64,000 nucleotides of DNA from Paenibacillus turicensis. Lineage in GTDB: Bacteria > Bacillota > Bacilli > Paenibacillales > Paenibacillaceae. Shown here piece after piece: positions 48,443 to 57,155 of the stretch (positions are counted from its first letter, which is position 1; each line of letters opens with the position of its first letter). A program made the position numbers and the translations under genes. The notes under the pieces were generated by a model. That model was not told the origin of the DNA and ran no database searches. It saw nothing but the letters and a program-made list of their open reading frames with translations. The stretch lies in assembly GCF_017873435.1 (NCBI RefSeq), contig NZ_JAGGKG010000021.1, positions 1-64,000 of the forward strand. Direction: 5' to 3'.

Positions 48443-49945
48443 TTAACTCCCTTTTTTCCAAGACGTGGACCGCCACCACACATCCCTTAACCTAGATTTT
48501 GAGGTTGGGGCAATTGGCGATAAATAAGGGGTACCAAATGAGCGTAAGCTGCTTAAATGGATCACAAGCAATATAATCCCTAACATAATACCGGGTAAAC
48601 CTAATGTGCCTGCTAATATCATCATCGGAAACCTCATAATCCGCGTAGCTATACTTGCTGTATACCGTGGAATCATAAATGAAGCAATCCCCGTCATTGC
48701 AACAATAATAATCATTGGAGCCGATACAATCCCAGCCGAGGTCGCAGCTTGTCCAATAATAAGTGCACCTACGATACTTACGGCTGAACCGATCTGCTTC
48801 GGTAATCTAATCCCCGCTTCACGAAGCGCCTCAAATGAAATCTCCATAATCAGCGCTTCGATTAATGCAGGAAAAGGAATCTCCTCACGCGCTCTTGCAA
48901 TACTCAGCATCAATACAGTAGGAATCATCTCTTGATGATAAGTGGTAATGGCAACATAAAATGAGGGTAGCAGCAAAGCGATGATATAAAAGAAATATCT
49001 CAACCAGCGAATAAAAATTGTAATATAAATATTTTGATAATAATCCTCTGGCGATTGCAGCATCGCAGACAATGTAACTGGTGCCACCAAGCAAAACGGC
49101 GTTCCATCTACAAAAATAGCAAAACGTCCCTCAAGCAGGTTGGATACAACCACGTCTGGACGTTCAGTTGCAATCATTTGAGGAAATGGTGAATAGGGCT
49201 GGTCGCTAATGGGTTCTTCAATGCATTGGCTCTCTAACACATCAGTTAGCTTTATTTTATTAAGACGGGCTTCCACCTCTTTGACCAAGTCGTCCGTAAT
49301 TATCCCTTCCATATAGACAAGTGTTACTTTTGTACTTGTATATTTTCCCATTACTTGTGATTTTATTTTTAGTGAAGGGTTTTTAATACGCAAACGGATT
49401 AACGATAAATTCATACTTTGAGATTCTGTAAATCCGTCACGCGCTCCACGAACTGTAGATTCTGCAACAGGCTCCTCTGGCGTGCGTGAATGATCCTGAA
49501 CAAAAGGATATACCGTCCCACCCGCTTTTCCAGCAACAAGAACTAAGGTTTCCCCTTCTAAAATTGCTTCCACTGCTTCCCCCACAGTGCTTACCACTTG
49601 AGCTGAGGAAACAGGAATATCCTGTTTCAAATCCTGTTGTGTTTCCTTTGCTCTGTACGGTTCAATATGATGTGTCATTGTGGTATCTTGTTCGGTATAT
49701 CGCAACTCAATCTCTTCATCTTGACATTGTAGTGGTGCTAATACTTGACGCTCCAATCGCTCCACATTACAAAGACCTGCACAATATACGCACAAAGCGG
49801 CAGTACCATTATGAGTCTCAAAGGAATGAAATATAATATCAGAACAGTGCAAAAAAACAGCACGTAATTGCTGTTCATCCAGTCCAATATCCCCGGTCAA
49901 TTCAACCTGTTCTTTTTGCTTTGCACCCTTTGCTTGTGTACTCAT
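48443..49945 (-). CDS. spore germination receptor A subunit (GerAA family)
   Basis: A 500-residue protein: a long cytosolic N-domain including DVLESQCIEEPISDQPYSPFPQMIATERPDVVVSNLLEGRFAIFVDGTPF, and five or six C-terminal helices (RWLRYFFYIIALLLPSFYVAI onward, LPKQIGSAVSIVGALIIGQAATSAGIVSAPMIIIVAMTGIASFMIPRY). It is the first gene of gerA-B-C-D and forms the germinant-gated membrane core. The ATG at 49945 follows AAAAGGATGCATAAA; upstream codons have no ribosome site. Confidence 0.93.
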   Translation of the reverse strand: MSTQAKGAKQKEQVELTGDIGLDEQQLRAVFLHCSDIIFHSFETHNGTAALCVYCAGLCNVERLERQVLAPLQCQDEEIELRYTEQDTTMTHHIEPYRAKETQQDLKQDIPVSSAQVVSTVGEAVEAILEGETLVLVAGKAGGTVYPFVQDHSRTPEEPVAESTVRGARDGFTESQSMNLSLIRLRIKNPSLKIKSQVMGKYTSTKVTLVYMEGIITDDLVKEVEARLNKIKLTDVLESQCIEEPISDQPYSPFPQMIATERPDVVVSNLLEGRFAIFVDGTPFCLVAPVTLSAMLQSPEDYYQNIYITIFIRWLRYFFYIIALLLPSFYVAITTYHQEMIPTVLMLSIARAREEIPFPALIEALIMEISFEALREAGIRLPKQIGSAVSIVGALIIGQAATSAGIVSAPMIIIVAMTGIASFMIPRYTASIATRIMRFPMMILAGTLGLPGIMLGIILLVIHLSSLRSFGTPYLSPIAPTSKSRLRDVWWRSTSWKKGS

Positions 49946-49992
49946 TTTATGCATCCTTTTTATAATTAAAATAAGATCATTTTTTACGCTCA

Positions 49993-50022
49993 TAGCGTGT
50001 GCAGTAAAAGGAAAAATTATTC
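49993..50022 (-). promoter_or_regulatory. candidate sigma-G promoter of the ger operon
   Basis: On the minus strand GAATA (50018-50022), 18 bp, CACGCTA (49993-49999). This fits a loose sigma-G pattern (-35 GNATR-like, -10 CAnnnTA), the forespore sigma factor used for ger operons. It is inference based on short motifs. Confidence 0.45.
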
Positions 50023-50046
50023 TTTCATTCCATCCCTCGGATACAA

Positions 50047-50092
50047 TAAAAAAGAACCCCATCTATTTATATAAAAATAAAAGGAGTTCTTA
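50047..50092 (-). terminator. terminator after the dCache chemoreceptor gene
   Basis: On the minus strand AAGAACTCC pairs with GGGGTTCTT (G-T pair included), followed by TTTTTATTG. It separates the chemoreceptor from the ger operon. Confidence 0.75.
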
Positions 50093-50134
50093 AATACTAA
50101 TTGAGGTTTTAGCTTTTGCAATGCAACATATTGC

Positions 50135-52210
50135 CTATTTTACTTTAAACTTAGAGGTTTGCTCCTGAAGCCCTTCACCTAAATGCGCAAGACTAATCGA
50201 AGACGAGGCAACTTCCTCCATCGAGGCAAGCTGCTCTTCAGAGGATGCGGCTACAGTTTGCGCGTGGCCCGCGGTTTCCTTAGCAATATGTGCTAATTGA
50301 TCCACCGTTGAATTAATTTGCTCCGCACCTGCCATCAATTGTTGAGACGATGATGAAATTTCATGACTTTGCACTGTAATATTAGCCAAACCTTCAATTA
50401 TTAATTGAAAAATATGCTCTGCTTCCGCCGCTCTCGCCGCACCTTCACCAATTTGCTCACTACTATCAGTCATTGCCTTCGATGCTGCTTCATTGCCTTT
50501 TTGAATATCATCAATTAATGCAATAATGCCATTTGTAGCTTCCTTAGATCGTTCTGCCAATTTTTTAACTTCATCTGCTACAACTGCAAAACCTTTACCA
50601 TGCTCGCCAGCACGAGCCGCTTCAATCGAAGCATTTAAAGCTAACAAATTCGTTTGTGTACTAATTTCTGATATTAGGTGACTGATTTTCCCAACCTCTT
50701 GGGAATGCTCATTTAACTTTTGAATAAGTCCTAAAGTAAGAATAGACTCTTCTTCCATTTTCTTCAGCAATGCAGCAGTTTCTATCATTTGTTGCCCACC
50801 CTGCTGTGCTTGTTCACTCAGATCTCCTGTTGTTTGCGAAGCAGCTAATGAACTATCTACAATCCGCTGAACCCCGCTAGCCATTTCTTCCATCGCACGC
50901 GCTGCTTCTTCTGTTGATTGCATTTGGGTCTCTGAGCCGGAGGCTACCTCTTGGATTGCCAATACCACATTTTGCGTGACCTTGCTACACTCCTCAGAAC
51001 TTGTGCTCAGCTCTTCCGAGGAGGCTGCCATCTGAAGCGAGCTTTCGTTGATATTATCCAACAAATCTCTCATATTTAACGTCATCTCATTGAGATGATG
51101 TGCCATTTGTGCGAATTCATCTTCACCAGGTATAGAAAGATGTGCTGTAAAGTCGCCATCTGACAAGCTTTTAGCTAAAGTGCTAACTTTGCCAAGGTTC
51201 TTAGAAATTCTAGAGCTATATCCTAAAACAACTGCAATTGAAACGACAATACCAATAACACTAATAATCGCAATCCACATTAATAATGTATATAACGGAC
51301 TAAACAATTGTCCTTCAGGAACAGTAATCGTTAAAACCCAACCTACCCCAGCCCCAACCTTTTCATGATAGACGCGATAGGTTTCACCATCCTCTGTATA
51401 TTTAACCATCCCTCTTGTATTACTAAGTATTTCTTTTGCTGAAGCTGCTAATTCAGAATTGCTTTCCTTTTCCAGTTGCACCTTTTGTAATTTATTTTCA
51501 TCAGGTCCTGCTAGATACAATCCTGTTTCATCATATAAAGTAACCCAACCTCCAGAGCCAACCTTAGTCTCTTGTACATAACTTTGAATGGTGCTTAAAT
51601 TTAAGTCCCCAGTTACAACACCTAGTAAAGATTTATTCTTATCAAAAAAAGGTACAGTGACAGTAGCTACACTTAAATTAAGCGTCTGATCGAAATAGGG
51701 TGGTGTCATACTTTTTTCTTTGGTACCGTTTGTATACCAAGGCTGCTGTACATAATTATAAGAAGGGTCACTATATTTCTCAGTAGTCTCAATTTTATCC
51801 CCTTCATGATAAGCGTATGTAGAAAAGAATTGGGTATCTGACTTATAACGATTAGGCTCAAAATAAATCCCCATTCCAAGTGTATCTTTATTAGAGCTTA
51901 AAGCATTTTTTAAAATCGTCTGGTATTGCTCCAATGTATAGGTATCGGCTTGACTTTGTACTGTATTTGCAACCACCTCTGGTAGCTTACTATGTGCTTG
52001 GATGCTAGACGTAATTTGTGCAGATACTTCACCTAGCTGTACATCCATTTTCTCTTCGATGATACTTGTAATAATTCCTTTTGCATACTGATAAGACACG
52101 CTGGATATTGCAATTAAAGTAACTAAAAATGCTGGTAGCAACACCAATAAGGTTTTTGCTTTTACAGTTTTAAAACTGTTTCTTCCCCACTTAAACTTAA
52201 GCTGTTTCAC
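50135..52210 (-). CDS. methyl-accepting chemotaxis protein with dCache domain
   Basis: A 691-residue chemoreceptor: TM1 ([19 protein letters not shown]), a large periplasmic-side dCache_1 sensor (about residues 45-300, with [16 protein letters not shown] and [15 protein letters not shown]), TM2 ([21 protein letters not shown]), HAMP, and a signalling domain with tip [40 protein letters not shown]. dCache receptors commonly bind amino acids or organic acids. The start is GTG after GAGGAATAATT. Confidence 0.93.
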   Translation of the reverse strand: MKQLKFKWGRNSFKTVKAKTLLVLLPAFLVTLIAISSVSYQYAKGIITSIIEEKMDVQLGEVSAQITSSIQAHSKLPEVVANTVQSQADTYTLEQYQTILKNALSSNKDTLGMGIYFEPNRYKSDTQFFSTYAYHEGDKIETTEKYSDPSYNYVQQPWYTNGTKEKSMTPPYFDQTLNLSVATVTVPFFDKNKSLLGVVTGDLNLSTIQSYVQETKVGSGGWVTLYDETGLYLAGPDENKLQKVQLEKESNSELAASAKEILSNTRGMVKYTEDGETYRVYHEKVGAGVGWVLTITVPEGQLFSPLYTLLMWIAIISVIGIVVSIAVVLGYSSRISKNLGKVSTLAKSLSDGDFTAHLSIPGEDEFAQMAHHLNEMTLNMRDLLDNINESSLQMAASSEELSTSSEECSKVTQNVVLAIQEVASGSETQMQSTEEAARAMEEMASGVQRIVDSSLAASQTTGDLSEQAQQGGQQMIETAALLKKMEEESILTLGLIQKLNEHSQEVGKISHLISEISTQTNLLALNASIEAARAGEHGKGFAVVADEVKKLAERSKEATNGIIALIDDIQKGNEAASKAMTDSSEQIGEGAARAAEAEHIFQLIIEGLANITVQSHEISSSSQQLMAGAEQINSTVDQLAHIAKETAGHAQTVAASSEEQLASMEEVASSSISLAHLGEGLQEQTSKFKVK

Positions 52211-52455
52211 AATTATTCCTCCTAGTATGGTAGTATCTAGACAGTGGAAAAGTAATCAAATGTTTAAGTTATATCTTGTTCTGTTTATGTAATGGATATA
52301 GTTTAAAACTGATTCCCGTCCCCACAGTACTATCCTATCACGACAAAACTGTCCTTAAAAGACCTTTTTTCGACAGCAAGTAGTTGTTATATGTACCTCC
52401 ACCCGCTTACAGCCATTGTCTACACTTTTCATATAGGAGTTATGGAGGTTATTAA

Positions 52456-52794
52456 ATGAATGAAAAAAACACGGTTCACATGATTGGTGAACGAATCCGT
52501 TACTATCGTACTATGCGAAATTTAACTCAGGAAGAAATCGCTGAGCGTATAGGCAGCACCGGGTCATACATAGGGCGAATTGAACGCGGAGAAAAAAATG
52601 TTAAAATTGAAACTTTGGAGAAAATTGCAGACGCTCTCAAAATTAACGTTCTGCTCTTATTCCAGCAAGATACGCTAGAGCCACTTCACGACTATCCATG
52701 GATTATAAAAAGTGTTTCACTTTTATTGGAGCAGCCGGAGCGTAATCAACACAAAGCATACCGAATTTTAAAGGAGATCTTTCAGAACGATTAA
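52456..52794 (+). CDS. XRE-family regulator, SinR-like
   Basis: A 112-residue protein with HTH_3 at residues 10-65 (IGERIRYYRTMRNLTQEEIAERIGSTGSYIGRIERGEKNVKIETLEKIADAL) and a short helical C-terminus (WIIKSVSLLLEQPERNQHKAYRILKEIF) that may dimerise. The ribosome site is ATGGAGGTTATTAA. Its targets are unknown. Confidence 0.88.
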   Translation: MNEKNTVHMIGERIRYYRTMRNLTQEEIAERIGSTGSYIGRIERGEKNVKIETLEKIADALKINVLLLFQQDTLEPLHDYPWIIKSVSLLLEQPERNQHKAYRILKEIFQND

Positions 52795-52923
52795 CAAACC
52801 TTAATACAATTAAGATAAAAATGTCGCTTTTTTACAATCTCCCTTCAAATACTAGGCATATAATAAAAGTTAAATTGTGGTATTTGAAGCAACTAAAATT
52901 ACGAATGGATGTGGAATCTTATT

Positions 52924-53361
52924 ATGATCGAACCCTATTTAAGTTTTAATGGAGATTGTGAAGAAGCATTTTTATGGTATGAAGCTATTTTTAACGGGGA
53001 AATTCAATATATGTCGAAGTTCATGCTCCAACACGGAGACATACCCGAGCATTCCATTACACCTACAAGTAGCGAGTATCAAACGAAGGTGATGCACGCT
53101 CAGCTAAAGTTAACTGATAATGGTACTATTAGTGGGGCTGACGTTACATATCCAATTGAAACGGGAAACAGAGTGTCAATCCATGTTTATTTGCCAAATG
53201 AACAATTTGCACAAAAAGTAATTTCTGCTCTTTCAGAGGATGGTATCATATTAAGCGAGTTGTCTACAAATCCCCCTCCAGATGAAGACGGAAAAAGTGG
53301 TAGTGTTATAGATAAATACGGATTTACTTGGATCATAACAACGATGAAATCAACGGTGTAA
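52924..53361 (+). CDS. PhnB-like VOC superfamily protein
   Basis: A 145-residue glyoxalase-fold protein: IEPYLSFNGDCEEAFLWYEAIFNGEIQYM at the start and DKYGFTWIITT at the end, the PhnB/DUF1338-like arrangement. The Gly-x-W segment at the end is typical of the family. The substrate is unknown. The ATG at 52924 follows GGAATCTTATT. An ATG five codons earlier is possible. Confidence 0.8.
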   Translation: MIEPYLSFNGDCEEAFLWYEAIFNGEIQYMSKFMLQHGDIPEHSITPTSSEYQTKVMHAQLKLTDNGTISGADVTYPIETGNRVSIHVYLPNEQFAQKVISALSEDGIILSELSTNPPPDEDGKSGSVIDKYGFTWIITTMKSTV

Positions 53362-53410
53362 TTCAATCCAAATTCTAAGCTGTGTGCAATTAATTCAGCA
53401 TGCTTCCAAA

Positions 53411-53475
53411 CAAAACACCTCTCTACGCATTTAGGGTCAGTCCCACTGAACCTTCGACGTAAAGAGGTGTTCTTT
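53411..53475 (+). terminator. long hairpin downstream of the PhnB-like gene
   Basis: ACACCTCT (53415-53422) pairs with AGAGGTGT (53463-53470), with partial extension (CTACG/CGTAA), followed by TCTTTAAT. It is a likely terminator. The remaining gene-free stretch up to 53702 shows nothing that I recognise, and the prophage-like region begins beyond it. Confidence 0.5.
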
Positions 53476-53702
53476 AATATAATGACTAGTGATAATTTTA
53501 GTACAACGTCATGTATTGATCTCTTTCCCAAGGGTGAACTTGAGTTCTAAAGATATTTCTACTATAAATAATGTAATTACTGACGATTATGTCTGTGTTA
53601 TTTCATAAAGATAATTGTTTTCTGTAGTTGTCAGTATTATCATATATTAAAACGTTGGGCATTTGTTGGGTGATTGGTTGGGCAATCATCTGCAGATGCC
53701 TT

Positions 53703-53966
53703 TTATTTATAAATGGATAGAGCTACGTTGAAAGATTCCTCAAAAGCTTGATGATAAATTTCTGAAATTAATTCTTCTTGATGTTGGTTGAATAATTCTT
53801 CTAACTCTAAAAGTATAATAGAAATATCATTATCTACAGTCTTCATCTTTATAAGTTCTAACTTACTAATAAAAACATTATAAACATCTACTTTTTTTTC
53901 TTCATAATCAGCGATTACTTCCTCGGTACGATTTTTAATCCAAGGCTCCAAATAATTAATAATCAC
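53703..53966 (-). CDS. hypothetical helical protein divergent from an XRE regulator
   Basis: An 87-residue acidic, helical protein (NRTEEVIADYEEKKVDVYNVFI, LLELEELFNQHQEELISEIYHQAF). No family is recognised. The GTG at 53966 is fixed by GGAGAGGA five nt upstream; the longer frame reaches into the divergent regulator's promoter. Position at the edge of the prophage-like region suggests a phage accessory gene. Confidence 0.6.
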   Translation of the reverse strand: MIINYLEPWIKNRTEEVIADYEEKKVDVYNVFISKLELIKMKTVDNDISIILLELEELFNQHQEELISEIYHQAFEESFNVALSIYK

Positions 53967-54058
53967 ACTATCCTCTCCAGTCGTTAGCGATGTAGTATAA
54001 TAGAAGAAAAATATTGAAAGGAGCGTCCCCCTTGCCATTTACCGAGGGGAGATGCTTA

Positions 54059-54259
54059 TTGCGTGTTAGACTCAAAGAGCGTGATATAACCCAATCAGAG
54101 CTAGCAAGGAGAACGGGATACTCTCGTCAAGTGATCTCACACTATGCGAATAACAGACTACAGATGTCCCCAGCCGTCATGAAAACTATATCTTATGTAT
54201 TGGGTTGTACCATGGAAGACCTGTACCAGTGGGAATGGGAGTCTCTCAAGAAGCGATAA
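54059..54259 (+). CDS. small XRE-family regulator
   Basis: A 66-residue single-domain HTH: RVRLKERDITQSELARRTGYSRQVISHYANNRLQMSPAVMKTISYVLGCTMEDLYQWE. The TTG at 54059 yields the usual start position of such Cro-like proteins and follows GAGGGGAGATGCTTA. A TATAAT hexamer at 53997-54002 is the likely -10. It is probably a phage or element regulator. Confidence 0.8.
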   Translation: MRVRLKERDITQSELARRTGYSRQVISHYANNRLQMSPAVMKTISYVLGCTMEDLYQWEWESLKKR

Positions 54260-54510
54260 GCTTCTCCCATCGGATTGTATACAAAATAGATACAACATAG
54301 ATGATTGATTAAAGTTTCGTACAACCCACCCCAAAATGTTTAAAAATTTAAAGTTTTTAATTAGTTAAAACCCTTCCAACACCTCCCTCTTTTGATTATT
54401 TTCAACCAACTATTAACTATATTAAATAACATTATTAACCCCTTGTAAACAACGGCTTGTCCGACAACTCGTCTACAAAATTCGACATTTGATTAATGGG
54501 AATTTTATCC

Positions 54511-54876
54511 TCAAAGAAAGTAAATATTATCGTTGCAAATAGTTAATTTTTCACAAACTTCTTCGTATCTATCTCGAGATATTTGTATCTCGATTGCACT
54601 GTCTTCAAAGATAACTTTTTTGTATAATTTACTAACAGCAATCACGTTTGCAGCATTAATTGCTACACCCTTAGATGCAGTTATAAAGCAAAATCCCGTA
54701 TTGTTAAGAACATACTCCCAATACGCCACAGTGCCAGTTACATAACAGACACCACACGCTAAATGTATTGCAACCCTTCTTTTGTTTTTGGCAAATGAGA
54801 TATACAAAACATCCTCAATGGATATCAATGTTAGCCCCCTTGATCCAGTGATATCTTTTGATACAGCTAAAAACAT
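54511..54876 (-). CDS. LytTR-domain DNA-binding protein
   Basis: A 121-residue protein consisting almost only of a LytTR domain: ISIEDVLYISFAKNKRRVAIHL, YVTGTVAYWEYVLNNTGFCFITASKGVAINAANVIAVSKLYKKVIFED and then QISRDRYEEV. There is no receiver, so it is a stand-alone regulator as seen in some phages and plasmids. The ribosome site is GGGGTTGTCAAC. It is divergent from the phage-like gene at 55147, with three direct repeats between them. Confidence 0.75.
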   Translation of the reverse strand: MFLAVSKDITGSRGLTLISIEDVLYISFAKNKRRVAIHLACGVCYVTGTVAYWEYVLNNTGFCFITASKGVAINAANVIAVSKLYKKVIFEDSAIEIQISRDRYEEVCEKLTICNDNIYFL

Positions 54877-55043
54877 GTTGACAACCCCTTATGTTGATCT
54901 AAGTTGTAAGTGTCCAATTAAATTATTGTATCAATATGGGGTAAGGAGCATCAACGCGTAAATATATCCAATTATCTCATTGCAAAATCAAGTTTATCTA
55001 CTTATAAGGTAACACTAATTATGTGCGTACAATCAGACATTAA

Positions 55044-55073
55044 GAGGACAATAGGAGGACAAGCAGAGGACAA
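55044..55073. repeat. three GAGGACAA direct repeats with 11-bp period
   Basis: GAGGACAA occurs at 55044-55051, 55055-55062 and 55066-55073, exactly 11 bp apart, one helical turn. The third copy lies where the -35 of a promoter with TATTAT at 55089-55094 would be. The layout suggests cooperative binding of an activator upstream of the gene at 55147. Confidence 0.75.
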
Positions 55074-55146
55074 ATAAAACCTCTTGCATATTATACCTTG
55101 TATTGCGTAAAATAGGAACATACATTCGCATTATGGAGGTATTAAA

Positions 55147-55548
55147 ATGTACGCATCAATGGAAGATAAACATAATGTAAAACTATATTTATTATTGCCT
55201 TTGGTATTGTCTGCTTTTGATCGTGATATCAGGCTTGCTGAGCAGGCTTTTAAGACGTCTGAGCCTTATGTAAAGCTAATTAGTCAAGCTATGGATAAAG
55301 TACATCAGGAGCTTAAAGAGGTGCGCCAGTACATGCGTACCAACGGAATCAAGGTATACGAGGAATTAAAGACGGATAAAGCCATACAAGCTAAATATAT
55401 GTGCAAGGGTTATCACAGTGAAATGCACTTGCTTTGGAGTACAGCGACCGCAAGCTGCAGAATATTGATGGAGAAATACTTGGGGTTAGATGTTAGCAAA
55501 TACAAAAATCCCGCCGTACCAATGGAGCTACAGCAGTTTTATATATAG
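55147..55548 (+). CDS. hypothetical phage-type protein
   Basis: A 133-residue soluble, helical protein: VKLYLLLPLVLSAFDRDIRLAEQAF, ISQAMDKVHQELKEVRQYMRTNGIKVYEEL and YMCKGYHSEMHLLWSTATAS. I recall similar small proteins in Bacillus-group prophages but cannot name a function. The ribosome site is ATGGAGGTATTAAA. It may be under control of the 11-bp-phased repeats upstream. Confidence 0.65.
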   Translation: MYASMEDKHNVKLYLLLPLVLSAFDRDIRLAEQAFKTSEPYVKLISQAMDKVHQELKEVRQYMRTNGIKVYEELKTDKAIQAKYMCKGYHSEMHLLWSTATASCRILMEKYLGLDVSKYKNPAVPMELQQFYI

Positions 55549-55643
55549 CCGACACCTTCTTAATTTTATAGGCATCGGCTCGCAAAAATAATACTTGAAT
55601 CTAAAATCATTTCTGGTTATATTATAAAAGTTGCACTAAAGTA

Positions 55644-55672
55644 TTGAAATTACTTTTTTTTATAGTTATAAT
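55644..55672 (+). promoter_or_regulatory. strong promoter for the candidate small RNA
   Basis: TTGAAA (55644-55649), exactly 17 bp, TATAAT (55667-55672). Transcription would begin at about 55679. Confidence 0.8.
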
Positions 55673-55678
55673 TAAAGC

Positions 55679-55757
55679 ATAAATGAGCTTGATCGTTACC
55701 GAAGGCTTACGTTCCACGTGGGCTACTTAGTAGGTGAGATGGGGCTCATTTGTTTTT
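55679..55757 (+). ncRNA. candidate structured small RNA (about 79 nt)
   Basis: From the predicted start, AAATGAGCTT (55681-55690) pairs with GGGCTCATTT (55742-55751), closing the whole molecule and followed by a T run. Inside, GGCTTACGT-TCC-ACGTGGGCT makes a 9-bp stem and CTAC-TTA-GTAG a second. There is no ORF with a ribosome site. It is convergent with the DUF3800 gene, whose last codons it overlaps by antisense. A regulatory RNA, such as the antisense half of a type I toxin-antitoxin, is the inference. Confidence 0.65.
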
Positions 55758-56582
55758 TGGTCTATATTGATTATTTTCTTTGGAATGCTTTGGTTCAAAT
55801 TTCCAATGCCTATACGGATGATCCCATCTATCAGATTGGTTTTTGCATCCAGTAGAGGCGCCTATGTTAAAATTGGGGTATATCTCTCTAATTCTCTTAT
55901 TAATTACCTTGTATAGTGTTTCTTTAGCTCTAGTTCTTTTACCTCTAATTCTCTCGCCTTCTGGAATGATTTTATCCTTCCCGTTAAGCTTGAATTCTAT
56001 TGACCCCAAAACAACATCTAAACACTGTAAAATAACATGCTCATGTGATGTAGCTTCTCCGATGTCATCCATACTTTTGAAATGTAAGTTTGAATCAACA
56101 AAGATTTCTTGATATTGTAGTCCATAAATAAACTTCTTGAATTCATCATTTTTTTCTTTTTTATCAGGAAGCTGATCCATTAATATATATAATGATGCAG
56201 GCTTCATTCCAGGGTTAGAATATTGAAATCCAAATATATGTTTAAAGAATTGATAATATAGTAAAAAATACTCATTATCTTTATGTTTTTCGTTTAAACC
56301 TGTTGCTTGATACATATTGTGAGTAAACATAATTCTTATCTTTATTTTATCCGCGGCTATATAATCAAAAAATAGGTTTATCATTTGAATATACTTATCT
56401 AAATAATTCCCAGTTACTTTTTGCCACTTTATTTCACCTGATAGATTTAATTCTTCTTTTTTTGAATTTAGACTAGTATTTATTTCTGCAAAATCAGTTC
56501 CTCTTACCAACGCACCTCCATAAAAGTTTCCAAAGTATTTCCCCTTTTTTTCTGACTCATCTGTATATATAATATACTGCAT
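55746..56582 (-). CDS. DUF3800 domain protein
   Basis: A 278-residue protein. The N-terminal YIIYTDESEKKGKYFGNFYGGALV contains the Asp-Glu-Ser motif of DUF3800; ILMDQLPDKK and ILQCLDVVLGSIEFKLNG are the later conserved acidic segments. The fold is thought to be RNase H-like, and the family is common in prophages and defence-rich loci, but its function is not established. The ATG at 56582 follows GGGGGATAATTCA. It is lower in GC than the housekeeping genes of this window. Confidence 0.85.
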   Translation of the reverse strand: MQYIIYTDESEKKGKYFGNFYGGALVRGTDFAEINTSLNSKKEELNLSGEIKWQKVTGNYLDKYIQMINLFFDYIAADKIKIRIMFTHNMYQATGLNEKHKDNEYFLLYYQFFKHIFGFQYSNPGMKPASLYILMDQLPDKKEKNDEFKKFIYGLQYQEIFVDSNLHFKSMDDIGEATSHEHVILQCLDVVLGSIEFKLNGKDKIIPEGERIRGKRTRAKETLYKVINKRIREIYPNFNIGASTGCKNQSDRWDHPYRHWKFEPKHSKENNQYRPKNK

Positions 56583-56785
56583 TGAATTATCCCCCATTTT
56601 TTTCTTTGCTAGGTAATTATATCATATCCATTCGAGGGTTTTTTATAGTTAATATCTGATTATTATTACAGGTATATATTCTCTTATTTTTGTTTAACAA
56701 CAATTGATATTATTTGAATAATATCTATAAATACTTAAGAATATTAAATAAAAAAATCCCCAACCACAAGGTAAGGGATATATAG

Positions 56786-56820
56786 ACCACATTAGCTATT
56801 ATGCTTCTGTGGTTTTTTAT
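56786..56820 (+). terminator. intrinsic terminator-like hairpin
   Basis: ACCACA (56786-56791) pairs with TGTGGT (56808-56813), with inner AGC/GCT, followed by TTTTTAT. A second ACCACA at 56763-56768 could compete for the same 3' arm. No plus-strand gene precedes it within 200 bases, so an upstream small transcript or a leader is possible. The rest of the gap 56583-56785 shows nothing recognisable. Confidence 0.5.
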
Positions 56821-56834
56821 TGCTCAATATTTAT

Positions 56835-56851
56835 GGTTGCGTAACGCAACC
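56835..56851. promoter_or_regulatory. 17-bp palindrome, probable phage operator
   Basis: GGTTGCG-TAA-CGCAACC is a near-perfect palindrome about 65 nt upstream of the small gene at 56916, GC-rich in very AT-rich surroundings. Placement near a promoter suggests repressor binding. Confidence 0.6.
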
Positions 56852-56915
56852 TTTTATGTTATAGTTATATCAACAGCAAGAGATACGGAAAATAAAATTT
56901 AAAGGGGATATGGCA

Positions 56916-57155
56916 ATGGCAACTTATAACGAATTAAACGAAACAAATTCAACAATCATCACATGGGAAGACAAAGAACTACGCACTACACAAGACCCTT
57001 ATGTTAATGATAATGGAGATATGTACACCGCTCCTGCTCTTGATGCACAAGGAAATGAATATATCATTGCATGGTCTGTAATCGACTACGAAACAACTGA
57101 CGAATCAACTTCATGTGATTGGGATAATCCAGCAGGCGTTACTCGTTTAAAGTAA
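56916..57155 (+). CDS. small phage-type protein ending in a slippery sequence
   Basis: A 79-residue acidic protein: MATYNELNETNSTIITWEDKE, LDAQGNEYIIAWSV and a final CDWDNPAGVTRLK. Similar short acidic proteins occur in Bacillus-group phages; function is unknown. The second in-frame ATG (56916) is best spaced from GGGG. The last two sense codons TTA AAG, with the preceding T, form TTTAAAG directly before TAA. The -1 frame stays open for another 64 codons past this stop. Confidence 0.7.
   Translation: MATYNELNETNSTIITWEDKELRTTQDPYVNDNGDMYTAPALDAQGNEYIIAWSVIDYETTDESTSCDWDNPAGVTRLK
57146..57152 (+). promoter_or_regulatory. candidate -1 frameshift slippery heptamer T TTA AAG
   Basis: The zero frame reads CGT TTA AAG TAA, so T-TTA-AAG is in the correct phase for a canonical X-XXY-YYZ slip, and the stop codon follows at once. 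Only a weak stem (CACC/GGTG) is seen downstream. Confidence 0.5.

Noticed and set aside
53479..53556. Tiny frame beginning MTSDNFSTTS considered as a signalling peptide
   Set aside because: The ribosome site is poorly spaced, there is no secretion signal and no partner regulator adjacent.
55734..55916. Hydrophobic small frame on the plus strand considered as a type I toxin
   Set aside because: It starts inside the small RNA stem without a ribosome site and is otherwise antisense to the DUF3800 coding sequence.
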